Of a stretch of DNA of 64,000 nt, positions 38,801-50,800 are shown in pieces. The DNA is taken from assembly GCF_026151205.1 (NCBI RefSeq), contig NC_087084.1, forward strand, positions 9,236,894 through 9,300,893, read 5' to 3'. The translations under genes and the position numbers were made by a program. The notes beneath the pieces were generated by a model that saw only the letters and a list, made by a program, of their open reading frames with translations, ran no database searches and was not told the DNA's origin. Position 1 is the stretch's first letter; each line of letters begins with the position of its first letter. This stretch comes from Bolinopsis microptera. Taxonomy: Eukaryota > Ctenophora > Tentaculata > Lobata > Bolinopsidae.

Positions 38801-41800
38801 GAGGTTCCTTCAGTTGAATAATATCCAGCCTCACAAACTGTCATAACACCTTTTTCACACTTACTCCCTGCCTTGCAGACTTCACATGAATCAGCCCCTT
38901 CAACATCACTGTAAGTACCATCAGGACAGAGAGAACATTTATCACTCCTGCCCTGAGAATAGGAACCTTTCTCACAGTTAGTTTGTTTGGTTGAGGAACA
39001 CTGGTTACCGGGGGAACATTCAGTACATGAATCAGACCCAGGTGTAGGACTGTAGGTACCTGAGTTACAAGGGATACAGCTGGAACTTTTACTGAGGGAG
39101 TAAAATCCCGCCTCACATATTGTTTGTGTTGTTGTGGTACATTTGTGACCTGCTGAACAATCAGTACATATACTTGAGTTGGAACCTGAATAAGTTCCAG
39201 ATTCACATTGAAAACATTGAGAACTTCCTTCTAGTGAATAAGATCCAGCAGCACAAACTGTTTTCAATCCTCTCTGACATTTGCTTCCAGCTTCACAGGA
39301 TTTACAAGATTCTGATTCCTCACTGTCCGAATAAGTACCATTTGGACAGACACTACAAGATGTACTCTTTACACTCGAATAGTAGCCCACTCCGCAAGCA
39401 ACCTCAGCACTCAAACTGCACTCGTAACCCGCCCTGCACTCGGTACAAACACTTGATCCAGCAGACTTGGAGAATGTTCCTGCTTCACAGCTATAACATT
39501 TAGAACTGCCTTCAGGAGAGTAGAATCCTACCTCACAGACTGTCTGGGTAGTACTACTACACTTGTGACCTTCCAAACAACCAGTACAAGAGCTGGAATT
39601 GGAGGCAGAATAAGTTCCAGATTCACATTGGAAACACTGCGAGGTTCCTTCAGTTGAATAATATCCAGCCTCACAAACTGTCATAACACCTTTTTCACAC
39701 TTACTCCCTGCCTTGCAGACTTCACATGAATCAGCCCCTTCAACATCACTGTAAGTACCATCAGGACAGAGAGAACATTTATCACTCCTGCCCTGAGAAT
39801 AGGAACCTTTCTCGCAGCTGATTTGTTTGGTTGAGGAACACTGGTTACCGGGTGAACATTCAGTACATGAATCAGACCCGGGTGTAGGACTGTAGGTACC
39901 TGAGTTACAAGGGATACAGCTGGAACTTTTACTGGGGGAGTAGAGTCCCGCCTCACATATTGTTTGTGTTGTTGTGGTACATTTGTGACCTGCTGAACAA
40001 TCAGTACATATACTTGAGTTGGAACCTGAATAAGTTCCAGATTCACATTGAAAACATTGAGAATTTCCTTCTGGTGAATAAGTTCCAGCAGCACAAACTG
40101 TTTTTAATCCTTTCTCACATTTGCTTCCAGCTTCACAGGGTTTACAAGATTCTGATGCCTCACTGTCCGAGTAAGTACCATTTGGACAGACACTACAAGA
40201 TGTACTCTTTACACTCGAATAGTAGCCCACTCCGCAAGCAACCTCAGCACTCGAACTGCACTCGTAACCCGCCCTGCACTCGGTACAAACATTCGATCCA
40301 GCAGATTTGGAGAACGTCCCTGCTTCACAGCTAAAACATTCAGCATTGCCTTCAGGAGAATAAAATCCTGCCTCACAGACTTCCATAGCTCCTTCATCAC
40401 ACTTACTTCCTGCTTCACAAACTTTACAGGAGACAGCCCCTTTAGTTTCACTGTATGTCCCTCCTGGACATTGTAGACAAATTGAACTTTTACTGGGGGA
40501 GTAGAATCCCGCCTCACATATTGTTTGTGTTGTTGTGGTACATTTGTGACCTGCTAAACAATCTGTACATATACTTGAGTTGGAACCTGAATAAGTTCCA
40601 GATTCACATTGAAAACATTGAGAATTTCCTTCTGGTGAATAAGTTCCAGCAGCACAAACTGTTTTTAATCCTTTCTCACATTTGCTTCCAGCTTCACAGG
40701 GTTTACAAGATTCTGATGCCTCACTGTCCGAGTAAGTACCATTTGGACAGACACTACAAGATGTACTCTTTACACTCGAATAGTAGCCCACTCCGCAAGC
40801 AACCTCAGCACTCGAACTGCACTTGTAACCCGCCCTGCACTCGGTACAAACACTCGATCCAGCAGATTTGGAGAACGTCCCCGCTTCGCAGCTATAACAT
40901 TTAGAACTGCCTTCATGAGAGTAGAATCCTACCTCACAGACTGTCTGAGTAGTACTACTACACTTGTGACCTTCCAAACAACCAGTACAAGAGCTGGAAT
41001 TGGAGGCAGAATAAGTTCCAGATTCACATTGGAAACACCGCGAGGTTCCTTCAGTTGAATAATATCCAGCCTCACAAACTGTAATAACACCATTTTCACA
41101 CTTACTCCCTGCCTTGCAGACTTCACATGAATCAGCCCCTTCAACATCACTGTAAGTACCATCAGGACAGAGAGAACATTTATCACTCCTGCCCTGAGAA
41201 TAGGAACCTTTCTCACAGTTAGTTTGTTTGGTTGAGGAACACTGGTTACCGGGGGAACATTCAGTACATGAATCAGACCCAGGTGTAGGACTGTAGGTAC
41301 CTGAGTTACAAGGGATACAGCTGGAACTTTTACTGGGGGAGTAGAGTCCCGCCTCACATATTGTTTGTGTTGTTGTGGTACATTTGTGACCTGCTGAACA
41401 ATCAGTACATATACTTGAGTTGGAACCTGAATAAGTTCCAGATTCACATTGAAAACATCGAGAACTTCCTTCTGGTGAATAAGTTCCAGCAGCACAAACT
41501 GTTTTTAATCCTTTCTGACATTTGCTTCCAGCTTCACAGGGTTTACAAGATTCTGATGCCTCACTGTCCGAGTAAGTACCATTCGGACAGACACTACAAG
41601 ATGTACTCTTTACACTCGAATAGTAGCCCACTCCGCAAGCAACCTCAGCACTCGAACTGCACTCGTAACCCGCCCTGCACTCGGTACAAACACTCGAATT
41701 TGTAGCGGAATATGTGCCGGCTTCACACTGAAAACAGTGAGAATTTCCCTGGGGGGAGTAGTACCCAGCATTGCACACTTCTGTAGTCCCGTCCTCACAT

Positions 41801-44800
41801 TTGCTGCCAGCTTTGCAAACTACACATTGTTCTGTTTTATCTTCTGAAATATGTAACTGGTCACGCAATTAAATGAAAAGCTATAAATAGGCTGAAAAAC
41901 TGTGTAATCCCAATAATTTTGAGTACCTCCAGCTACGTTTGGGATGTTCAGCAAATATTGCACCAAATCTCTAAAAGTATTGAGTTTTATACCTCGTTTC
42001 AAGCAGTAACAGCAGTTGTCATCGTATGTTAAACCGCTGTATCGGAAGCATTCGACGTACAATATAGATATCAAAATCGTAAATAACGTTCCAGCAAACA
42101 AAAGCAAAAAGCAAAAAGCAAACATCTGATCATCAAACACTTCTCAGAAATACACCACAAACTGAACGAAACGTCCAGAATTTCAGCAAGCTTTCTGCCT
42201 CGCTATCTGGTCTTATGGAAAGTCCCGCTGCAAAACAGCCAAATGGCAACAATAAAACTAAATTTGTTTGCATTAGTACACTCAATTTTACCGATATTAA
42301 TTGTTTATAAGCGCGGGTACAGATTAGCGCAGACAGTGTTCATAAAATGAACGGAAATTCCACTTCAAATACTCAAAGAAGCTTACACAATGCGCACATT
42401 GGTACACGCAAAAAGTGCTCCAAAACTTTATAAAATCAGCGGACCTCATGATTTCCCTCTTACCTTTCTGGTCAGCGTAGTATCCAGGATCACAAGAACT
42501 ACATGTTTTAGCTCCTTCTCCGCTGAACGTTCCTTTGGGACATTTGGTGATCCCTCCGTTCTGACATTTGTACCCGGCTGTACAGGACTGACAGGATACT
42601 TGGCCTGGAATTAGCAGAATTAACATAACTTTTAAAACTTAATTAGTTTTTTATTTGAATTTAATCAATTCCTTTGTTAATAATAATTAATGAGGGGTGG
42701 TAACTACCCTAAAAATTTAAATTATATCGATTTATCACGTCTAAGAGATGATTTGAGTCGATTAAATCGATCTGGTTATTTAATTTTTAATACACAAATG
42801 ACGCACTATAATTATCATTCAGACTAATTACCATTCAAACTACTCATTCAAATGACATGCTAAAATGAGGATGCTTGGTTAAACTAAAAGAATTATCAGC
42901 GCAGATAGCATAGCGTAGTTCGACCACGTGCAATTACAATACCACAATACACGACGTTTATTTGAGTTCATTGACTACATGGTGTTTCACAAATCACGCC
43001 AATAAGAATTGGTATAAGATATACAAGATCAGCAAGATTTACGGACAAGTCACAAGCTCAGAAACCTGATCCAATGAAGGTTTACCCTGTAGGGTGTTAG
43101 TTAGGTTATTTACTTTCTTGTTATAATGCTGAAAACTATAAGAAACTTTAAAACTCAATAAAAATGATTTCTTTCAGTCAATTGTTATCGAATTATTGGG
43201 AAAGTATAAACCTGATGCCAAAGTAACCTGTTTTGGCAACTTAGTAACCTGGTAACCTAGCAACCTGGCAACATGGTAACTTGACAACCTGGTAACCTGG
43301 CAACCTGGTAACCTGGAGGTGTAGAATCAGGTGAGTTGGTGAATGTCCCGTCAGGACACATACAAGATCCCAGTAGCGAGTTGAAATCAGGACAGTCAGA
43401 ACAATCGGGAGAGGCTGAGAAAGAGTTCACTAATCAAATATTACTCACTTTATCATACATAGTTTGTTGTGACTCTTTCATTCGGTGCGCTGCAGTTAAA
43501 AATTTCAACTAAATTCAACAGAAGTACAAATATATCTTAAAACAGTAAAGGTAAATGAAACCACCATCTAACTGAAACCTGAAACGTTGTTGGAGGTACC
43601 ATAGGGACACAGTTGACAAGAAGCACTTCCCTGTAGAGCAAAGGAACCAGGTTCACAGATAGTTCTCGCCCCTCCTACACACTTGTAACCTTCATCACAT
43701 GGGAGACACGTGCTAGAACCTGATTAATCGGACAAGTCGGGAGTTAAAAACTTTACAACCATGTGAGTATGGGGTAAAATCTTGATGACCTTAAGTAATA
43801 AGTGCGTAACAAATTTTCATCGGTCTACTTCACTACTTTAGAAATAATATATCGAACAACTTTTATCCAATCCCAGAATAAAACCTAAATATAACAAAGG
43901 ATATCTAACCAGTTTCGTTAGAGTAAGTTCCGTCCAAACAAAGAGAACACTGAGAACTGAACTCCGGAGAGAAATACCCCTCCCCACACACTATCTTCTC
44001 TGACTCAGTACACTCGTACCCTCCCGGACACCCCAAACAGGACACAGCCCCACTGGACGGACTGTAACTTCCTCCCGGACACTCTAAACACGTGGTACTT
44101 CTTCCAGGAGCGTAGTGGCCCGCACTACAGGGGGTGGAGGTGGTAGTGTTACACATGTGACCTTCCTCACATTCCTCACACGTGGTAGTGCCAGGGGAGG
44201 GGGCCAGGGTTCCTGCCTCGCACGGGAAACAGACACCACTCCCTTCTGGAGCGTAGGTTCCCGGGGTACACTCTGTTTTTATACCTCCACTACATTTGCT
44301 ACCTGCCTCACAGCTTGTACACGTGCTCTGACCTGATGGGATATGAGGGTGAGGGTTTTATAAAAACTGTAAATTGGGAAGACGATTTAGACATGTATTT
44401 TGAAAGCTCCTGCTAATACTCTAATACAATCTTTTCGTATCACTTATATGTTTTAAATAATCCCCCTCCAAGTAATTGGGAGCTGGGACTATACTTTCGC
44501 TTACAGGCGTGTTATAAGCTACAGTCTTACTAAGAAAGATAGAAGATAAGGAAGTTAATAGTGGAATGCCTACCTATGGAGAAAATTTGAGAATGTTAAG
44601 AATAATAAGCAGCTATAGGATATCATGCTGCAGAATTATATGTTTGACTGGGCAAGGTACCTACCTACTCAATAACCATTTTAGGGAGATTTGTGAAAAT
44701 TAAATTATGAGTTTTTTAAATCCACAGTCGTACTATGCTTAGAGCATTTGTCTTACTTTTTTGATGCCCGCTATGATACTTTCATTATTACTTCTACTTT

Positions 44801-47800
44801 TTGGGTTCAACCTAATTAATGGAACAAGTAAGTTATTACATATTAGGCAAATCAAAATCTCTACACATATCAGTATCATTATTTTCTAATGATTTTTCAA
44901 GAATACCCTATTTTTAGTCGATATTTAATGAGTAGTGCGAGATCTCCAGACTTCTCAAACATCATGTCTATTCTACGAAATAGTCCTTGCTGTTTATTAT
45001 TAAAGGCAGTTCACGAAACTAATTCTACAGGCCTGCCTCTTTGTACTGAGACTCAATATTTTGACAAAAATTCTCCAAATTTTTCCAAGACAATTAGAGA
45101 AATGATTAAAAACTGAAATAAATACCCTGGTTGACTATCATCTTAACGAGTAATTTGTAATGGTCTGTCAAACAAGAGTACTACATTTCAGATGAAGCCG
45201 AGTACCATCTTGTTAGAGGTGACGGTAGTGTGATAACAGGAGAGGAAGGAGGACTGCTACTCTATGGTGATGTTAAAGTGTGCAGTTATGATTATGACAT
45301 TAACAGCCGCTCAGCTCTTCTCCTGTGTCAAGAAATGGGATTTGACTCTGCACTTGTTGGGGGAACCGCATCATGCACTCTCGGATCCTCTAGTTATTGT
45401 GTGAGATGTTCCTATGGTCCTTGTAGAAAATGTTATGCTAGTGAAAGCTGTACTTCGAATCGATGTATATATTTAAAATGCCGCCTATCATGTCCCCCAG
45501 GAATGTATCTGAACTATGGAACATGTGTGTATTGTCCTGTCAATACCTTCAAAGCGACTAAAGGAAGGCAGACTTCGTGCACTGCGTGTCCTCACGGAGC
45601 CACTTCATTACTTGGTTCTTCAGATTCTTCAGACTGTGTTTGTGATGCGGGTTTGTTCCTGAACGGAAGATTGTGTGAACAATGTTCTGAAGGATCCATA
45701 AGCCAAGAAGGCGCTACAACTTGTGTGGAATGTCCTTCACAATCTGATTACGAGGGGACATCATGTGTCTGCCCGGCTGGAGAAACATGGAGTTGGGACA
45801 ATTCTACCAGTGGTACTTGTAGACCTTGCTCTGCAGGAACGTACAGTAACCTGACTGCAACATGCACCATGTGCCCACCAGGAACGACATCTCTTGTTGG
45901 TGCAGATCACTGTCTTTGTCCTGCTGGAAAGTTTTGGTCCGAAGACAACTCAGACTGTGAAGAATGTGAGGAGACGATCCAGAATGAAAGATCGTGTAAA
46001 CTCTGTCCTGAAGGATCCATAAGCCAAGAAGGCGCTACAACTTGTGTGGAATGTCCTTCACAATCTGATCATGAGGGGACATCATGTGTCTGCCCGGCTG
46101 GAGAAACATGGAGTTGGGACAATTCTGCCAGTGGGTCTTGTAGACCTTGCTCTGCGGGAACGTACAGTAACCTGACTACATCGTGTACCATGTGCACACC
46201 TGGAACGACATCTCTTGTTGGTGCAGATCACTGTCTTTGCCCAGCTGGAAAGTTTTGGTCCAAAGAAAACTCAAACTGTGAAGATTGTGAAGTCCAATCT
46301 GTTAGTGAAGCAGGAAGTTTGAAATGTCGAGCATGTCCACCAGGTTCCACCGCCAACCTAGGAAAAACATTCTGCACTTGTCCATCTGGGATGATTTGGA
46401 ACTGGAGTGAATATGGACTGGAATCCTGTGAGTCTGTTCCTCAAAAAGTCACATCTTTATCTGCAACCCTTGTTCCAGTAATTGTATCTGTAGCCCTGGC
46501 CATCATCTGCATCTCACTTGTTGTTCTACTCATCATGGAAAGAAGAAAGAAACCAGGACCAAGAAATACCCTAACTAGAGTAGTCTACAACAGAGATGCA
46601 GGTGTAGAAATGTTTGAAGATCAACAAACCCCTGCAACTCTAACCATACCCAGCCAGTATCAAGATATCCAATTTGAAGATAACCAAGATGTGAACCCAA
46701 TACAGATCGAAGATAAAGAATATAGTGTCTTGGGTGCAAGTGGAGTTGGTCGCCTCTCTGATAAAAGCAAAACGGACGTGGAGGGTATATACAGTGAGCC
46801 TTGGCAAAGATCAACATCTGAAGAAGAAGAAGATGATGTTTATGATACGATGGAACTCGGAGACCCGATCAAGTACAACAAGGATATACCAAGGCAGGTG
46901 GAGGATGGTGTTTACAACGTCTTGAATGAGTCTGTAGCTGGTCCCTCTGTTCCTTGGCAAACATCTAAACTGGCAGAAGTGAAGGAAGATGGCATTTATA
47001 ACACACTTGACCACTAATACAACTGGAATGCTTTTAAAACATTTGATTTATGTTAAGATATGGAAAAGAAACCAAGTATGATAGCATTTCTAGGATGGAC
47101 AATCATAAGAACACTGAAGCTCTACTGAAAGACAAAACTGTTAACTGAGTACTTCTACTCGTATGGTTGAGTAAAAGCTGTGATTTCATAAGACTGCTGC
47201 GAACCCTTGTACTGTAAATATCATTAACTCGATAATTAGTTTAATTCTTATTTAGGGCTTAGAGTGGCCAAATTAATTTCTAGCAGCATTGCATTCCCGG
47301 CTGAACTCAATTATTATATGTGTAACTATTATAGTGAAACAATTTAGAAACGATAGGAACTTTGTACATCTTTTACTAAACGTATTATTGATAAGAGGCC
47401 TGGTAATGATTGGATTAATTTTGATCTGTATTTTGATTTGTTAAACTTATGAGCAATTTTCTAAAAAACTACCGATCCTAAATCGGTGCACTATAGTGCT
47501 TATCAGTGGCGTAACGAAAGGCCCTGCTGACCCCGCTGTGCAGGGGGGCGCCGTCTTAGGGGGGCGCCAAATCGTCGTTTGAATGTGGGACAATTTCGAA
47601 AACATAACTAAAGTACTAGCAAAACTGCGCGTTTTGCTCTAGATACACACTATTTTAGAGATTTTACCGGCGTATTCTCTAAAATCACCTAATTTGTTCA
47701 ATTTTAGGGAGGGGCACCAAAAGGGGAGGGCCGAGGGGGCGCCAACAGGGGGGCGCTTTTTTCGGCAGGGGGGCGCCAACAGGCAACGTTACGCCACTGG

Positions 47801-50800
47801 TGCTTATCTGTGTTGGTTACTGGAAATAAACGAACAGTTTCGTTAAAAGTCAATATTTGTCTTTGTTTATTATTCATATTTAGTGTTGTATGCGAAATGT
47901 TGGCTTTGTTATTCTAAATTTCATTAAAATGAGAAAAGAGTTTGACTTTTCCCTTTTCTACAAACTTCAAATAAAATAAAAATCAACATGACTCTCTAAA
48001 ACTTAAATGTAAGTAAGATATCTATTATCTAACCAGTTTCGTTAGAGTAAGTTCCGTCCAAACAAAGAGAACACTGAGAACTGAACTGCGGAGAGAAATA
48101 CCCCTCCCCACAAACTATCTTCTCTGACTCAGTACACTCGTACCCTCCCGGACACCCCAAACAGGACACAGCCCCACTGGACGGACTGTAACTTCCTCCC
48201 GGACACTCTAAACACGTGGTACTTCTTCCAGGAGCGTAGTGGCCCGCACTACAGGGGGTGGAGGTGGTAGTGTTACACATGTGACCTTCCTCACATTCCT
48301 CACACGTGGTAGTGCCAGGGGAGGGGGCCAGGGTTCCTGCCTCGCACGGGAAACAGACACCACTCCCTTCTGGAGCGTAGGTTCCCGAGGTACACTCTGT
48401 TTTTATCCCTCCACTACATTTGCTACCTGCGTCACATCTGGTACATGTATTCTGACCTGATGGGATATGAGGGTGGGGGTTTTATAAAAACTGTAAATTG
48501 GGAGCTGGGATTATTCTTTCGCTTACAGGCGTGTAAGCTACAGTCTTACTAAGAAAGATAGAAGATAAGGAAGTGAATGCTGGACTGCCCACCTATGGAG
48601 GAAATTTTGAGAAAAATTTAATAAAACAAATATTTTAATAAAACAAATATTTATTTTTACGGCACAATCAAACAATATCAATAATAAATAAATCAGGGGA
48701 GGTTTGAAGAGGTTTCAAGTGCCGAAGGCCACTGCTTATCTTTAGGATTTGAGAGTGACCTGTGCTTGAAACCCCCTCAACCATCCACTACGTCAATATA
48801 AAACTTATTATACAAATATAGAAAAATATAATTATCTAAGCTAAAATTGCTTATTGGTCTAGTTTGGTGACATAGGAGAGCCCAGTTGAGTTTTAGTTTA
48901 GGTTTATGTTTTAAATCATAGTTTGAAAGGTTAGCCATGTTTCATGGCAGAGAGAGATATCATGTGTGCAGAGCCGTACCAGATGTAGAATTTGAGATAT
49001 AATATAGATTAGTTACCATATATTAGGGTCACCTCGATTTTGGAGGGATAGCAAGTGCTTTTTAAGGTTAGATTTAATAAGTAAGACAAATGCGCTAAAT
49101 TAAGAATAACAAGCAGATAGGATATCATGCTGCAGAATTATATGTTTGACTGGGCAAGGTACCTACTCAATATTCATTTTAGGGAGATTTGTGAAAAATT
49201 AAATTATGAGTTTTCTAAATCCACAGTCGTACTATGCTTAGCGCATTTGTCTTACTTTTCTGATGCCCGCTATGATACTTTCATTATTACTTCTACTTTT
49301 TGGGTTCAACCTAATCAATGGAACAAGTAAGTTACTACATATTAGGAAAATCAAAATCTCTACACATATCAGTATCATTATTTTCTAATGATTTTTCAAG
49401 AATACCCTATTTATAGTCGATATTTAATGAGTAGTGCGAGATTAAACAAAATATTTTACAAAATAGTCCTTGCTGATTATTACTTAAGGCAGTTCACGAA
49501 ACTAATTTTACAGGCCTGCCTCTTTGTACTGAGACTCAATATTTTGACAAAAATTCTCCAAATTTTTCCAAGACAATTTAGAGAAATGATTAAAAACTGA
49601 CATTGATACCCTGGTGGACTATCATCTTAACAAGTAATTTGTAATGGTCTGTTAAAAGAGTACTACATTTCAGATGAAGCCGAGTACCATCTTGTTAGAG
49701 ATGACGGTAGTGTGATAACGGGAGAGGAAAGAGGACTGCTATTCTATGGTGTTGAAGAGGTGTGCATCCCTTACTCCTTTAGCAGCCGCTCAGCAGTTCT
49801 TAAGTGTCAAGAAATGGGATTTGACTCTGCACTTGTTTGGGTAACCACATCATGCACTCGCGGATCCTCCAATTATTGTGTGAGATGTTCCTATCATTCT
49901 TGTAGAAAATGTTATGCTAGTGAAAGTTGTACTTCGAATCGATGTATATATTTAAGATGCCGCCTATCATGTCCCCCAGGAATGTATCTGAACTATGAAA
50001 CATGTGTATATTGTCCTGTCAATACCTTCAAAGCGACTAAAGGAAGACAGACTTCGTGCACTGCGTGTCCTCACGGAGCCACTTCATTACTTGGTTCTTC
50101 AGATTCTTCAGACTGTGTTTGTGATGCGGGTTTGTTCCTGAACGGAAGATTGTGTGAACAATGTTCTGAAGGATCCATAAGCCAAGAAGGCGCTACAACT
50201 TGTGTGGAATGTCCTTCACAATCTGATTACGAGGAGACATCATGTGTCTGCCCGGCTGGAGAAACATGGAGTTGGGACAATTCTACCAGTGGGTCTTGTA
50301 GACCTTGCTCTGAAGGAACGTACAGTAACCTGACTGCAACATGCACCATGTGCTCACCAGGAACGACATCTCTTGTTGGCGCGGATCACTGTCTTTGTCC
50401 TGTTGGAACATTCTGGTCCGAAGACAACTCAAGCTGCGAAGATTGTCAAGTCAAGTCTGTGAATCAAACAGGAAGTTTTAAATGTCAGTGTCCTGCAGGA
50501 GCTTTATGGAATGGGGGTGGCACAAATGATGGGTTCTGTAAACAATGTCCATCTGGAACGTACAGAACAGAAGCAATGTCCACCTGTAGAACTTGCCCTA
50601 CTGGTTTAACATCTACAATAGGATCTGATCACTGCACCTGTAAGGGTGGGTGCTTTTGGAACGGAAGTTCATGTGAACAATGTTCTGAAGGATCCATAAG
50701 CCAAGAAGGCGCTACAACTTGTGTGGAATGTCCTTCACAATCTGATTACGAAGGGACATCATGTGTCTGCCCGGCTGGAGAAACATGGAGTTGGGACAAT

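Noticed and set aside
38214-41705. Plus-strand frames of 114-149 codons
   Set aside because: Antisense of the Cys-rich exon 16; they repeat with the 840-nt period and have no independent support.
44889-45116. 75-codon frame before receptor A exon 2 as part of the receptor
   Set aside because: It lies within the GT-AG intron 44828-45191, and the matching frame before receptor B differs by a frame-changing deletion.
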